From Flavobacteriaceae bacterium (lineage in GTDB: Bacteria; Bacteroidota; Bacteroidia; Flavobacteriales; Flavobacteriaceae), in contig JASBUG010000003.1 in assembly GCA_030148025.1 (NCBI GenBank), forward strand, positions 82,163 to 146,162: a stretch of DNA of 64,000 nt. The letters are read 5' to 3'. Shown here piece by piece: positions 1-9,547 of the stretch (position 1 is the stretch's first letter; each line of letters opens with the position of its first letter). The translations under genes were made by a program, and so were the position numbers. The notes beneath the pieces were generated by a model that was not told the origin of the DNA, made no database searches, and saw nothing but the letters and a program-made list of their open reading frames with translations.

Positions 1-2
1 CT

Positions 3-245
3 TTAGAAAATGCTGGAGCTTATATAGGTATGTTAGAACGTATTTTTGTGTTTGCCTTTATTGTTATGGATTATTGGGAAGGTATCGGGTTTTTACTAGC
101 CGCAAAATCTGTATTTCGTTTTGGAGACCTTTCAAAAGCAAAAGACAGAAAGCTAACAGAATATATTCTTATAGGTACCTTATTGAGTTTTGGTCTAGCC
201 ATAGCGTTTGGAATATTATACCAATATGTACTTAACTTGATTTAA
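3..245 (+). CDS. DUF3307 domain-containing membrane protein, C-terminal part
   Basis: The reading frame is open from the first bases of the window, so this is the last 80 residues of a gene that begins upstream; the internal ATG at 30 is not the true start. The segment contains the conserved block WEGIGFLLAAKSVFRFGD followed by a positively charged KAKDRK stretch and a final hydrophobic helix (LIGTLLSFGLAIAFGILYQY). I recognise this as the C-terminus of the DUF3307 family, small multi-pass membrane proteins of unknown function. A strong hairpin terminator follows 24 bases after the stop. Family assignment is from memory of the conserved motif; function is unknown. Confidence 0.8.
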   Translation, partial: LENAGAYIGMLERIFVFAFIVMDYWEGIGFLLAAKSVFRFGDLSKAKDRKLTEYILIGTLLSFGLAIAFGILYQYVLNLI

Positions 246-268
246 ATATTCTACAACATATAAAAAGG

Positions 269-297
269 AAAAAGCAGAGTTTTATACTCTGCTTTTT
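269..297 (+). terminator. Intrinsic terminator after the DUF3307 gene
   Basis: An 8-bp perfect stem (AGCAGAGT at 273-280 with ACTCTGCT at 286-293) has a 5-nt loop, A residues before it and a T run after it, so it can work in both directions. It ends the DUF3307 transcript. Confidence 0.8.
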
Positions 298-442
298 AAC
301 CATCAATCAAAAAACTAAATTACGAATTGTAATTTATTTAACCACTTAAAGTGTTTTTACAAATATCATGAAAGAGGTTTTTGAATCATTTGACCTAGGT
401 CAAAAAGCAAAAAAAAATAAGCAAATGAGAGAAAAACTGCGA

Positions 443-1636
443 TTAAGTTTTTGAAAGCTTTAGCCTTAGGAATACCAAAAATGACAAGCTGCCAAAAACA
501 GAAAAACCAATAAATAACGGTAAAACAGAAGTGTTTACAAAACTACCAATATAATTAGCTATTGGCACAGCCATAACTGTAGAAACAAATCCGTTTATTG
601 CTGCTCCAATTCCAGCTATATGTCCAATGGGTTGCATTGCCAAAGCACGTAAATTCCCAAACAGAAATCCTATTGCAAAGAACTGCAATCCGAAAAATGA
701 TAATAATATTCCAATACTAGGGTTGTTCCCGTTATGGTATAGAGCTACATATAACAGAGAGATTATTACATAAGCGATAGTAGCTGTATACGATATTCTC
801 CACATGCCAAAACGCACTACTAACTGACTGTTTAAATAAGTGGCTAAACCTACAGCAATAGCCAAACTTGCAAAGATATAAGGGAACATATCTGCTAAGT
901 TATATTGCTCTTGAAAGATTTGTTGAGACGTGCTTAAATAGACCATAAATGATCCTGTAATAAATCCGGAAACCAATGTAAACGCTACGGAGTGCTTGTA
1001 CTTAATGAACTCTTTAGTACCATCTATAAAGATACGTCCTGAAAATTTAATTCTTCGTTTCACTTCTAAGGTTTCTGGTTGACGTTGCCAAAACCATAGC
1101 ATCACAATTAATCCAAAAATTAGGTTGACATAAAAAATAGATTCCCAGTTGTAGAAGTTTAATAAAAACTGCCCGAGTGTAGGAGCGATTACTGGCACTA
1201 ATATAAATACCATCACTACAAACGATAATATTTTAGCCATATAGTTGCCACTATATGTGTCTCTAACCATAGATATGGCCATAGTTCTTGGAGAGGAGAG
1301 CCCAATACCTTGAAGCACACGACCAGCAATCATTATTTCAAAATTATTTGTCGTTACACATATAAGGCTCGCCACAATAAACAATAAAAAGCCTGCATAC
1401 ACTATTGGTTTTCTGCCAAAGCTATCCGATAGTGGTCCAAAAATTAACTGTCCGAATCCTAAACCTAAAAAGATCATAGTTACTAACATTTGATTTTTGT
1501 TAGTATCTACAACTCCTAAGGCATTCCCTATATCTGGAAGAGCAGGCAGTAAGGCATCGATACTTAATGCTACTATAGACATTAACGATGCCATTAAGGC
1601 AACAAACTCAAATTCGAAACTTTGTTTATTTTGCAT
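443..1636 (-). CDS. Bcr/CflA family multidrug efflux MFS transporter
   Basis: A 397-residue protein of about 12 hydrophobic segments, the normal length for the 12-TM Bcr/CflA branch of drug:H+ antiporters in the inner membrane. Diagnostic blocks are visible: DALLPALPDIG in helix 1, MFS motif A (GPLSDSFGRKP, about residues 67-77), RVLQGIG (106-112) and the RTMAISMVRD stretch after helix 4. A longer frame begins at a TTG at 1663, but the ATG at 1636 is preferred: a TACTTTTG promoter box lies at 1641-1648, inside the longer frame and 4 nt before this ATG. It is a single gene. Exporter class is clear; the substrate cannot be told from sequence. Confidence 0.88.
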   Translation of the reverse strand: MQNKQSFEFEFVALMASLMSIVALSIDALLPALPDIGNALGVVDTNKNQMLVTMIFLGLGFGQLIFGPLSDSFGRKPIVYAGFLLFIVASLICVTTNNFEIMIAGRVLQGIGLSSPRTMAISMVRDTYSGNYMAKILSFVVMVFILVPVIAPTLGQFLLNFYNWESIFYVNLIFGLIVMLWFWQRQPETLEVKRRIKFSGRIFIDGTKEFIKYKHSVAFTLVSGFITGSFMVYLSTSQQIFQEQYNLADMFPYIFASLAIAVGLATYLNSQLVVRFGMWRISYTATIAYVIISLLYVALYHNGNNPSIGILLSFFGLQFFAIGFLFGNLRALAMQPIGHIAGIGAAINGFVSTVMAVPIANYIGSFVNTSVLPLFIGFSVFGSLSFLVFLRLKLSKT

Positions 1637-1640
1637 TGGG

Positions 1641-1648
1641 CAAAAGTA
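1641..1648 (-). promoter_or_regulatory. -7 box (TACTTTTG) of the Bcr/CflA gene
   Basis: The sequence matches the Bacteroidota -7 consensus TAnnTTTG on the minus strand. It ends 4 nt before the ATG at 1636, so the predicted transcription start coincides with the start codon. No good -33 TTG is found at the usual spacing. Confidence 0.5.
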
Positions 1649-1736
1649 AGTTAAATCTAACAAGCACGACAGCTAATATTATGTTAAGTCTTTATATTTT
1701 AATCAACAATATTTATTCACTCTAAAAACACTTAAA

Positions 1737-2183
1737 ATGCTAACTCAAACCTTGATCAAACTTTTTAATCGCGACCTTAATAAATTAAAGTCTGAAATAG
1801 AATTATATAATACCGAATCTAATTTGTGGTTGACTCCTGAACATATATCAAATTGTGCTGGAAACTTATGTTTACACATCGTAGGGAATTTAAGTCATTT
1901 TATTGGCGCACAATTAGGAAACACAGGTTACATAAGGCAACGCGACCTTGAGTTTTCTCGTAAAGATGTTCCTGTAAATGAGTTATTGCAACAAGTTGAT
2001 GAGGTAATGGAAATTGTTGAGCAAACATTATCTAAACTAACCGAAGAAGACTTGCAAAAAGCTTATCCTATTAATGTATTTAAAGAAGACATGACCACAG
2101 AATACTTTTTAGTGCATCTTTCAACGCATTTGGTGTATCATTTAGGGCAGATTAATTATCATAGACGTTTACTGGATTCTTAG
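1737..2183 (+). CDS. DinB family protein (four-helix metal-binding fold)
   Basis: This 148-residue protein has the DinB/YfiT pattern: a first histidine in helix 2 (His47 in LCLHIVGNLSHF) and a histidine pair four residues apart near the end (His131 and His135 in HLVYHLGQINYH). These three normally bind a divalent metal. Many members are putative thiol-dependent transferases or hydrolases, but most, like this one, have no known substrate. It is cytoplasmic, with no signal sequence. A GNAT gene starts 12 bases downstream on the same strand, so the two are probably co-transcribed. Confidence 0.85.
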   Translation: MLTQTLIKLFNRDLNKLKSEIELYNTESNLWLTPEHISNCAGNLCLHIVGNLSHFIGAQLGNTGYIRQRDLEFSRKDVPVNELLQQVDEVMEIVEQTLSKLTEEDLQKAYPINVFKEDMTTEYFLVHLSTHLVYHLGQINYHRRLLDS

Positions 2184-2195
2184 TAGTTTTGACTG

Positions 2196-2726
2196 ATGAT
2201 GATTTTTCAAAACTATAGCATTCAACTATTAAATACTTCAAAAACGGAAGAGTTCTTTAATCTTATAAATAATAATCGCTTACGTTTAGAAGATTTTTTT
2301 GCAGGTACCGTTGTTAAAACCAAAACGCTGTCTGATACTAATGATTATTGTAAGATCATTGCAAGAAAGATAGAAGATAAAAGCTATTTTCCATACGTTA
2401 TTGTAGATAGTAAAACCCAAAAATATATTGGTTTTATTGATGTAAAGAATATTGATTGGCATATTCCTAAAGCCGAATTGGGATATTTTATTGATGTTAA
2501 TTATGAAGGAAAAGGAATCATATCGAATGCAATAGGCTTGCTTATAGAATATCTTATTGAAACTTATAATTTTAAAAAACTACTTTGTCGATCTAGTAAC
2601 AAAAATACAGGAAGTATAGCCGTAGCTCTTAAAAATGGATTTGAACTAGAAGGAACCATTAGGCGTGACTATAAAACTACTAAAGGAGAAATAGTAGATT
2701 TAAATTATTATGGTCGTATTTTTTAA
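2196..2726 (+). CDS. GNAT family N-acetyltransferase (RimJ/RimL-like)
   Basis: A 176-residue single-domain acetyltransferase. The acetyl-CoA binding region is visible: AELGYFID (residues 93-100), the pyrophosphate loop NYEGKGI (102-108), the Asn of SSNKNTGS (133-140), and the strand GFELEGTIRRD (148-158) typical of the RimJ/RimL branch. Relatives acetylate protein N-termini, amino sugars or small amines; the acceptor here is unknown. Two adjacent ATGs occur at the start and the first was taken. It lies just after the DinB gene and probably shares its transcript. Confidence 0.9.
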   Translation: MMIFQNYSIQLLNTSKTEEFFNLINNNRLRLEDFFAGTVVKTKTLSDTNDYCKIIARKIEDKSYFPYVIVDSKTQKYIGFIDVKNIDWHIPKAELGYFIDVNYEGKGIISNAIGLLIEYLIETYNFKKLLCRSSNKNTGSIAVALKNGFELEGTIRRDYKTTKGEIVDLNYYGRIF

Positions 2727-2752
2727 TTAGATTTACTAGGTAATAATATCCT

Positions 2753-3229
2753 ATGAAATCAGCCACTATTAGCGAGCTTCGAAAAGAATTAAAAGATAAA
2801 TCCAGAGACGACCTGTTTAATTACTGTATTGCGCTAGCTCGATATAAGCTTGAGAGTAAAGAGTTGTTAACGTATTTAGTCTTTGAATCGGAAAATGAAG
2901 AAGCTTATATAGAAAGTGTTAAACAATATATTTCTGGTGAAATAGGCGATATAAATACTGATAGCTATTTCTATATGAAGAAAAGTGTCAGGAAGATATT
3001 AAGACAGGTTAAGCGTTATATTCGATATTCAAAAAAGAAAGAAACCGAAGCCGCTGTATTATTATATTTTTGCTCTGAGCTTAAAGAGATGCAACCATCA
3101 ATCTTTAAGAATACTGTGTTGACAAATACCTTTAACAAACAGTTAGAAATGGCTCAAAAAGCAATAGCTAAACTTCACGAGGATCTGCAATACGATTACA
3201 ACTTAATGGTGGAAGAACTTCTCGATTAG
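2753..3229 (+). CDS. Hypothetical conserved helical protein
   Basis: A 158-residue soluble protein with no signal peptide or membrane segment. It is rich in Lys, Glu and aromatic residues and appears all-helical; a basic central stretch (VRKILRQVKRYIRYSKKK, about residues 78-95) could contact nucleic acid. Similar-looking proteins occur in other Flavobacteriaceae as hypotheticals, but I do not recognise a named domain. It begins 26 bases after the GNAT gene in the same direction. Coding status is supported by length, an ATG start and the lack of a plausible competing frame. Confidence 0.75.
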   Translation: MKSATISELRKELKDKSRDDLFNYCIALARYKLESKELLTYLVFESENEEAYIESVKQYISGEIGDINTDSYFYMKKSVRKILRQVKRYIRYSKKKETEAAVLLYFCSELKEMQPSIFKNTVLTNTFNKQLEMAQKAIAKLHEDLQYDYNLMVEELLD

Positions 3230-3308
3230 ATTAACATTTTGGTAATTATTGTTTAAGAATTCCGTAACTGTTAAAACCTTAAAAATTAGTGTTTTTGCAG
3301 AAAAAACT

Positions 3309-3941
3309 ATGGAGTTATTATTAGTGACATTTGGAGCACTATTTTCAATTATGAATCCTTTAGGGACAGTCCCTGTTTTTGTTGGGTTAACACAAGATAA
3401 TACTAAAAAGGAGCGTGCTGTAATTGCCTTTTGGACTGCAGTTGATGTTTTGGTAATTTTACTATTGTCATTCTTTGCCGGAAAGTACATTTTATCTTTT
3501 TTTGGTATTAGTCTAAACTCATTAAAGATCGCTGGAGGATTAATTATTACCTCTTCTGGATTTGCTTTGTTAACAGGTAAGTTTCGAGAACATAAAGGAA
3601 TGAAACGTGAGCGTGTACAGCAAGATATTCAGTCACGTGATTCGATTGCCTTAACACCTTTAGCAATACCTATGTTAGCAGGACCTGGAACCATTTCAAT
3701 GTTAATTGGGTACAATCAGGAGTTTCAAATTATTTCAGAAATTACAATCATAGTTGGAGCAATGATACTCGCTGCATTTAGTATATATCTAATCCTTAAA
3801 AGTGGCCATTATATTGTAAAGGCTTTGGGAGCTTCTGGTATCAATGCTTTATCAAGAATTATTGGGTTTATTGTTATCGCTATTGGAGTTGAGTATATGA
3901 TATCTTCTGTGGTGAGTATATTGTCTCAGGTAGATTTTTAA
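3309..3941 (+). CDS. MarC family integral membrane protein
   Basis: A 210-residue protein with six predicted membrane helices. The N-terminus (ELLLVTFGALFSIMNPLGTVPVF) and the central LTPLAIPMLAGPGTIS block are hallmarks of the MarC/UPF0056 family. MarC proteins were once linked to multiple antibiotic resistance, but their role is unproven and they may move small metabolites. An upstream in-frame ATG at 3249 would add 20 residues that do not belong to the family; 3309 gives the normal length and first helix. It is a single gene. Confidence 0.9.
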   Translation: MELLLVTFGALFSIMNPLGTVPVFVGLTQDNTKKERAVIAFWTAVDVLVILLLSFFAGKYILSFFGISLNSLKIAGGLIITSSGFALLTGKFREHKGMKRERVQQDIQSRDSIALTPLAIPMLAGPGTISMLIGYNQEFQIISEITIIVGAMILAAFSIYLILKSGHYIVKALGASGINALSRIIGFIVIAIGVEYMISSVVSILSQVDF

Positions 3942-4021
3942 ATGGGTTTTTGTTAAACCATTCATAAAATCAAGGTTTCAAAAAGTAGTATTAGTAAATT
4001 TAAGAACTAATTCAGAAAGCC

Positions 4022-5107
4022 ATGAAATTACACAAAGCATTACTACTATTACTTTTTACAGTTTCTACAAGTCTTATAGCACAAGACTTAACCTTTGAAG
4101 AATATAATCCAACATCTACTTTGGTTGTTCCAGGAAAAGTCATTAAAAGGGCAAAATTTCCATTTATTGATGTACATGGACATCAGTACAGGATGCCAAA
4201 TCAAAATTTAGCACCTGTAATAGCAGCTATGGACACCTTGAATATGCAGATTATGGTGAATTTAAGTGGTCGTTCAGGGAATGATCTAATGAAATCGGTT
4301 GCAAATATCAAGAGCAATTATCCGAATAGGTTTGTAGTGTTTGCAAATATTAATTTTGAGGGCGCAGGAGCTGAAGGTTGGATAGAAAAAACTGTAGCAC
4401 AGTTTGAGCAAGATGTTAAGAATGGCGCTCGCGGTTTAAAGGTGTATAAAAGTTTAGGGCTGCGTAATAAAGATGCACAAGGAAATAGATTAGCTATTGA
4501 TGACCCTAGATTAGATCCAATTTGGGCAAAATGTGGCGAATTAGGAGTTCCTGTGTTAATACATGCTGCAGATCCAAAATCGTTTTGGGATGATTTTGAT
4601 GGAGATAATGAACGTTGGTTGGAGTTAAAAACGCACCCAAGACGTAAACGTGATGCCAATAATCCTGCACCTTGGGAGCAGATTATAGCAGAACAGCATA
4701 ATATGTTTAGAAAGCACCCGAATACCACCTTTATCAATGCACATATGGGATGGTTTGCTAATAACCTTGGAAAGTTAGGTGAGTTACTGGATGAGATGCC
4801 AAATATGAATGTTGGTATAGGCGCTATTATAGCTGAATTAGGACGTCAACCACGATTTGCAAAGAAATTCTTTATCAAATATCAAGATCGAATTTTATTT
4901 GGTAAAGATAGTTGGAAACCAAACGAATTCCCTACTTATTTTAGAGTATTAGAAAGTGATGATGAATATTTTCCTTATCATAAAAAATATCATGCCTTTT
5001 GGCCAATGTACGGACTTGATCTTCCTGATGAAGTTTTGAAAAAAGTATATTATAAAAATGCACTACGAATAGTTCCAGGATTGGATAAGAGTTTATTTCC
5101 TAATTAG
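4022..5107 (+). CDS. Secreted amidohydrolase (amidohydrolase_2 / metal-dependent hydrolase)
   Basis: A 361-residue protein with an N-terminal signal peptide (about residues 1-20, ending in LIAQ). The TIM-barrel metal site is readable: FIDVHGH (His52, His54), His181 in VLIHAADP, His241 in NAHMGW and Asp296 in FGKDSW. This is the ligand set of the amidohydrolase_2 family, which includes ACMS-decarboxylase-like enzymes and lactonases. Export to the periplasm is inferred from the signal. The substrate is unknown. It converges on the carboxylase operon, with a palindromic repeat element between the two stops. Confidence 0.85.
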   Translation: MKLHKALLLLLFTVSTSLIAQDLTFEEYNPTSTLVVPGKVIKRAKFPFIDVHGHQYRMPNQNLAPVIAAMDTLNMQIMVNLSGRSGNDLMKSVANIKSNYPNRFVVFANINFEGAGAEGWIEKTVAQFEQDVKNGARGLKVYKSLGLRNKDAQGNRLAIDDPRLDPIWAKCGELGVPVLIHAADPKSFWDDFDGDNERWLELKTHPRRKRDANNPAPWEQIIAEQHNMFRKHPNTTFINAHMGWFANNLGKLGELLDEMPNMNVGIGAIIAELGRQPRFAKKFFIKYQDRILFGKDSWKPNEFPTYFRVLESDDEYFPYHKKYHAFWPMYGLDLPDEVLKKVYYKNALRIVPGLDKSLFPN

Positions 5108-5132
5108 AAAATACTATAGATTAAAAAAAACT

Positions 5133-5260
5133 GTCATTCTGAATGAAATGAAGAATCTTTTTGTAGCACTTTATAATAAAGTGTTATAGATTTTTCGACT
5201 TATTTCATAAGCTACTATCATTGAAAATATTTTTTCAATGATAGTAATGCTCAAAATGAC
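5133..5260. repeat. Dispersed palindromic repeat, GTCATT...AATGAC ends (copy 1)
   Basis: A 128-bp element begins GTCATTCTGA and ends AATGAC. It fills the gap between two convergent genes. Its right half carries a perfect 15-bp hairpin (5213-5227 with 5232-5246, 4-nt loop). The right part, about 5188-5260, aligns with 14330-14402, and its left end matches the arms of copies near 61.4-62.1 kb. It ends 14 bases past the stop of the acyl-CoA carboxylase gene and starts 25 bases past the amidohydrolase stop, so it may double as a two-way terminator. Confidence 0.8.
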
Positions 5261-5274
5261 AACTTTTACAAACT

Positions 5275-6816
5275 CTATAATGGAATATTTCCATGCTTTT
5301 TTTCAGGAAGTTTTGTGTCCTTGTCTTCCAGCATTGCAAAAGCTTTAATAAGCTTTCTTCTAGTGTCTTTTGGAAGGATGACTTCATCGATAAAACCACG
5401 TCTTGCTGCTCTATACGGATTTGCGAATTTCTCAGCATATTCAGCTTCTTTTTCCTTCCATTTAGCCTCAGGGTCATCAGCTTCTTTAATTTCTCGTTTG
5501 AAGATAATTTCCGCAGCTCCTTTAGCTCCCATTACTGCGATTTCTGCACTTGGCCATGCAAAATTCATATCTGCACCAATATGTTTAGAGTTCATTACAT
5601 CGTAAGCGCCTCCGTAAGCTTTACGCGTAATAACAGTTACTCTAGGCACAGTTGCTTCGCTAAATGCATATAGTAGTTTTGCACCATGAACAATAATACC
5701 ATTCCATTCTTGGTCTGTTCCTGGTAAGAATCCTGGAACATCTTCTAACACTAATAACGGAATATTAAAGGCATCACAAAAACGTACAAATCGAGCTGCT
5801 TTAGTAGAGCTGTTTACATCCAATACACCTGCTAAGAACATTGGTTGGTTGGCAACTATACCAATACTTTTTCCACCTAAACGCGCAAAACCTACAATAA
5901 TGTTCTCTGCAAAATCTTTATGAATTTCATAGAAAGAATCCTTATCTATAATACCTTCAATAACCTCGTGCATATCATAAGGTTTGTTTGGATTATCAGG
6001 AACAATAGAGGAGAGGCTTCCACGAATTTCATCTGCTAGTTTGTAAGGTAGATCCTTTGGTTTTTCCTTATTGTTCTGTGGTAAATAACTAAGTAATCTT
6101 TTTACATCTTCCAATCCAGCAACATCATTTGTTGAAGTTACGTGTGCTACACCAGACTTTGAAGAGTGTGTACTTGCACCACCTAACTCTTCACTCGTCA
6201 CTTCTTCATTAGTCACAGTTTTAACAACATTTGGTCCTGTAACAAACATATAACTTGTGTCTTGAACCATAATGGTAAAGTCGGTCATTGCAGGAGAATA
6301 TACAGCGCCACCAGCACAAGGTCCCATAATAGCTGAGATTTGTGGAATAACACCTGATGCCATGACATTTCTGTAGAAAATATCTGCATAACCTCCTAAT
6401 GATCTTACACCTTCCTGAATACGTGCACCACCAGAATCATTTAATCCAATTACAGGAGCTCCAACTTTCATGGCTAGATCCATGATCTTACAGATCTTTT
6501 CGGCATGTGTTTCAGATAGTGAGCCACCGAAAACGGTAAAATCCTGCGCAAATACATATACCAAACGTCCGTCTACAGTACCGTAACCTGTTACCACACC
6601 ATCACCATAGTATTGTTGATCTGACATACCAAAGTCTTTGGTTCTATGGGTAACTAAGGCTCCAATTTCTTCAAATGAACCGTTATCTAGTAAATATGCA
6701 ATACGCTCACGTGCTGTTAGTTTTTTGTTTTTATGTTGTCTTTCAATACGAGCTTCGCCACCTCCTAAATAGGCTTGTTGTAAGCGTTCGTTCAATGCTT
6801 TTATTTTATCGTCCAT
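5275..6816 (-). CDS. Acyl-CoA carboxylase, carboxyltransferase subunit (propionyl-CoA carboxylase beta type)
   Basis: A 513-residue crotonase-fold carboxyltransferase, the usual length for PccB/MmdA-type beta subunits. Family blocks visible include KKLTARERI, the acyl-CoA site GGARIQEGV with the preceding [20 protein letters not shown], and in the C-terminal half the biotin-site sequences GFLPGTDQE and [13 protein letters not shown]. With the biotin carboxylase and biotin carrier genes directly upstream it forms a complete carboxylase adding CO2 to an acyl-CoA, most often propionyl- or acetyl-CoA. Its start lies 4 bases after the biotin carboxylase stop. Class is secure; substrate choice is inferred. 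Confidence 0.93.
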   Translation of the reverse strand: MDDKIKALNERLQQAYLGGGEARIERQHKNKKLTARERIAYLLDNGSFEEIGALVTHRTKDFGMSDQQYYGDGVVTGYGTVDGRLVYVFAQDFTVFGGSLSETHAEKICKIMDLAMKVGAPVIGLNDSGGARIQEGVRSLGGYADIFYRNVMASGVIPQISAIMGPCAGGAVYSPAMTDFTIMVQDTSYMFVTGPNVVKTVTNEEVTSEELGGASTHSSKSGVAHVTSTNDVAGLEDVKRLLSYLPQNNKEKPKDLPYKLADEIRGSLSSIVPDNPNKPYDMHEVIEGIIDKDSFYEIHKDFAENIIVGFARLGGKSIGIVANQPMFLAGVLDVNSSTKAARFVRFCDAFNIPLLVLEDVPGFLPGTDQEWNGIIVHGAKLLYAFSEATVPRVTVITRKAYGGAYDVMNSKHIGADMNFAWPSAEIAVMGAKGAAEIIFKREIKEADDPEAKWKEKEAEYAEKFANPYRAARRGFIDEVILPKDTRRKLIKAFAMLEDKDTKLPEKKHGNIPL

Positions 6817-6820
6817 TATA

Positions 6821-8263
6821 TTATCGTATTGGTAATCTTATTAGTTCTTTATCTTTTAAATACTGCTTTATAGCTAATAACGAGGCTATTTTAGCTTCTT
6901 CACTATGCAAACTCTCCAAGGCTTCAGCCGAATAATATTTCTTTACAAAATGTGTATCGAAATTTCCTGAGCGGAAAGCCTCATGCTCGCATACAAAACG
7001 ACCAAAAGGAAGTGTTGTTTGCACACCTTCTATCTGGTAGTTATCTATAGCTTGTATCATGAGCTGAATAGCTTCATCTCTGGTTTGTCCGTAGGTGATA
7101 AGCTTAGAGATCATAGGATCGTAGTAGATTGGAATATCCATACCTTCTTCAAAACCATTATCAACTCTTATGTTTTTACCAACAGGGAGTTTATAAACCT
7201 CTAAATTTCCAATACTAGGAAGGAAATCATTTAAAGGATCTTCGGCATATACACGTAATTCAACTGCATGACCAGTAATTGAAAGGTCATCTTGAGTTAT
7301 TGGTAGAGTTTCACCTCTAGCTACTTTAATCTGCAATTCAACTAGATCAACACCAGAGATTAATTCAGTTACAGGGTGTTCTACTTGTAATCGCGTGTTC
7401 ATTTCCAGAAAGTAGAAATTATGATCGGCATCTAATAAGAACTCCACCGTTCCAGCTCCAACATAATCACAAGACTTCGCAACATCAATAGCTGCTTGTC
7501 CCATTTTTTCTCTTAGTTCAGGCGTTAAAACTGCTGAAGGGGCTTCTTCAACTACTTTTTGGTGACGACGTTGAATAGAGCATTCACGTTCAAAAAGATG
7601 CACAACATTACCATGTGTATCTGCCATCACTTGAATTTCGACGTGTCGAGGAGAAGTAACATATTTCTCGACAAATACAGAACCATCACCAAACGCTGAA
7701 GTCGCTTCACTAATGGCACGCTCCATTTGCTCTTCAACATCTTTTTCTTGTTCAACTACACGCATACCTTTTCCACCACCACCTGCAGCAGCTTTTATAA
7801 GAATAGGGAACCCTATTTGTTTGGCAATCTCTACAGCTTCTTTTGGATCTGTAATAGCGTGATCCACACCTGGAACCATAGGAATATCATAATCTTTTAC
7901 AGCATCTTTGGCAGCCAGTTTGTCTCCCATCATTTTTATGGCTTTAGATCTTGGGCCAATAAAAGTGATGTTGTTTTTTTCTGCTAGTTCAGCAAAATCT
8001 GCATTTTCACTAAGGAAACCATAACCTGGGTGAATACCATCCACATCCAATGATTTTGAAATTTCAATTATTTTTTCTCCTAATAGATATGATTGATTTG
8101 AAGGTGCTTCACCAATGCACACAGCTTCATCTGCAAACTTAACATGAGGTGCATTTCTATCAACAGTTGAGTAAACCGCAACCGTTTTTATTCCCATTTT
8201 TTTTGCGGTACGCATTACACGTATTGCAATTTCACCACGATTTGCTACTAATATCTTTTTCAT
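6821..8263 (-). CDS. accC: Acetyl/propionyl-CoA carboxylase, biotin carboxylase subunit
   Basis: A 480-residue biotin carboxylase. It starts with [19 protein letters not shown], carries the ATP-grasp glycine loop ([10 protein letters not shown]), the [10 protein letters not shown] segment, the [12 protein letters not shown] stretch, and the active-site block [14 protein letters not shown]. It carboxylates biotin on the carrier protein encoded just upstream, using ATP and bicarbonate. A frame opening at a TTG (8272) overlaps the upstream stop; the ATG at 8263, just after that TAA, gives the family N-terminus and was chosen. It is the middle gene of the three-gene carboxylase operon. Confidence 0.94.
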   Translation of the reverse strand: MKKILVANRGEIAIRVMRTAKKMGIKTVAVYSTVDRNAPHVKFADEAVCIGEAPSNQSYLLGEKIIEISKSLDVDGIHPGYGFLSENADFAELAEKNNITFIGPRSKAIKMMGDKLAAKDAVKDYDIPMVPGVDHAITDPKEAVEIAKQIGFPILIKAAAGGGGKGMRVVEQEKDVEEQMERAISEATSAFGDGSVFVEKYVTSPRHVEIQVMADTHGNVVHLFERECSIQRRHQKVVEEAPSAVLTPELREKMGQAAIDVAKSCDYVGAGTVEFLLDADHNFYFLEMNTRLQVEHPVTELISGVDLVELQIKVARGETLPITQDDLSITGHAVELRVYAEDPLNDFLPSIGNLEVYKLPVGKNIRVDNGFEEGMDIPIYYDPMISKLITYGQTRDEAIQLMIQAIDNYQIEGVQTTLPFGRFVCEHEAFRSGNFDTHFVKKYYSAEALESLHSEEAKIASLLAIKQYLKDKELIRLPIR

Positions 8264-8264
8264 C

Positions 8265-8750
8265 TTACTCAAATTCGATTAATAATTGGTTTTTCTCAAC
8301 AGCATCGCCTTTTTCTACTGAAATTGCTTTAATCACACCGTCTCTTGGTGATACAATAACATTTTCCATTTTCATGGCTTCGAGAATTAAAAGTGTGTCA
8401 TTTTCTTTTATTTCCTGACCTACAGAAACTTCAATTTCTAAGATTAAACCAGGCATTGGTGCTTTAATTGAGTTAACATGACTTGAAGCACTTAATTCGA
8501 AGCCCATTTTATTGATCAATTGATCTAGATCGTCTTCTATACTTACTGTATAAGTATTATTGTTCACTTTTACATTGTATGTCTTAGACTCGAGATCTTT
8601 AGTAATGATTTCTGCATCATAAGATTTATGGTCCTTTAGAATATGAAATTTGTTTGCCTCGTTACTTACAATATCTAAATCTGAGACCTCGTCTCGAGAG
8701 ATATCTAAAGTTTTTGAGTTGTTAATTTTTGTTTTAAACGTGTCACTCAT
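8265..8750 (-). CDS. Biotin carboxyl carrier protein of acyl-CoA carboxylase
   Basis: A 161-residue protein whose C-terminal 75 residues form a biotinyl/lipoyl domain with the biotin-attachment motif EAMKM (Lys127) and the PMPGLI start. The N-terminal half is a variable region like those of other Bacteroidota carriers fed by standalone AccC-type subunits. It passes carboxyl groups from the biotin carboxylase to the carboxyltransferase encoded downstream. It is the first gene of the operon, so the promoter should lie in the 120-bp gap before it, where an inverted repeat (8817-8859) is present. Confidence 0.92.
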   Translation of the reverse strand: MSDTFKTKINNSKTLDISRDEVSDLDIVSNEANKFHILKDHKSYDAEIITKDLESKTYNVKVNNNTYTVSIEDDLDQLINKMGFELSASSHVNSIKAPMPGLILEIEVSVGQEIKENDTLLILEAMKMENVIVSPRDGVIKAISVEKGDAVEKNQLLIEFE

Positions 8751-8816
8751 TGTGAATGTATATTTATGTTTTGTTCGCTTTTTATTATAGAACGCAAGTT
8801 TTCTAATTTATTAATA

Positions 8817-8859
8817 TTTATGCTATGATAATAATCATAAATTGTTCTTTTAGCATAAA
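8817..8859. repeat. Inverted repeat upstream of the acyl-CoA carboxylase operon
   Basis: TTTATGCTA at 8817-8825 is perfectly complementary to TAGCATAAA at 8851-8859, and a smaller ATGAT/ATCAT stem lies inside. It sits between the PrsW stop and the carrier-protein start. There is no clear T run, so it is either a weak terminator or an operator-like site. Confidence 0.4.
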
Positions 8860-8871
8860 AAATTTGTTGTG

Positions 8872-9546
8872 TTATACTTTAAAGTTAGAGTTTCTTTGAT
8901 GTGCTTTGATGGCACTTCTAGACAAAATGATTCCTACTAATAATGATATAAATGCGCCTATTGAAATTCCAGGAATAAAGTTTATAAATAAGAAGAAATC
9001 ATAGGCTCCGTGGAATAAAACAGCTAGCCCAAGTCCAATAAGGTTATATTTAATCCGCTTGTTCGAAAACTTTGCTTTTCCCATATAGTAGCCCATTAAA
9101 ATAGCAAAAGTTGCATGGGCAGGAATAGCGGTTACTGCTCTGATGATAGCTACTTGCATGCCTCCTTCTAATACATAAAATAAGTTTTCTACGGCTGCAA
9201 AGCCCATAGATACCATTACAGCATAAATAATACCATCAAAAGGTTCGTTAAAATCATCTTTTGGCTGTGCATAATAACGTACCATAATGTATTTACTGAA
9301 TTCCTCTACAAGTGCAACTACAAAGAAAGCTTTTACAAATTGTTGCCAAATGCTATAATCGTCTGGCAATGGTAAAAAAACATCAATCGCCAAATAAAGT
9401 ATGGTTGTCACCACAATACTTAATATCGCTCCCAACAAAAAACTATATAAAAGCATTCGTTTTGATTCTTTTTCATATTTGTCTTTTATATAGATGTATA
9501 TAATGACAATCAATACTGGTGTTGCAGTGGCAATTAATAGGTTCAT
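8872..9546 (-). CDS. PrsW family glutamic-type intramembrane protease
   Basis: A 224-residue protein with about seven membrane helices. Family motifs are in place: LVEEFSKY (Glu81, Glu82), the AAVENLFYV block (Glu120, Asn121), AIPAHATFA (His144) and the FHGAYDF motif (His179). PrsW of Bacillus performs site-1 cleavage of anti-sigma factor RsiW; the CAAX-protease-like fold is shared, but the target here is unknown. Its start lies 1 base after the stop of the upstream aminotransferase gene, so translation is probably coupled. There is no anti-sigma gene next to it. Confidence 0.85.
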   Translation of the reverse strand: MNLLIATATPVLIVIIYIYIKDKYEKESKRMLLYSFLLGAILSIVVTTILYLAIDVFLPLPDDYSIWQQFVKAFFVVALVEEFSKYIMVRYYAQPKDDFNEPFDGIIYAVMVSMGFAAVENLFYVLEGGMQVAIIRAVTAIPAHATFAILMGYYMGKAKFSNKRIKYNLIGLGLAVLFHGAYDFFLFINFIPGISIGAFISLLVGIILSRSAIKAHQRNSNFKV

Positions 9547-9547
9547 A

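Noticed and set aside
4318..4737. Open frame opposite the amidohydrolase
   Set aside because: A reverse-frame shadow of a gene with clear catalytic motifs.
8872..9546. PrsW controlling one of the sigma factors in the window
   Set aside because: The two sigma operons are more than 20 kb away and nothing links them.
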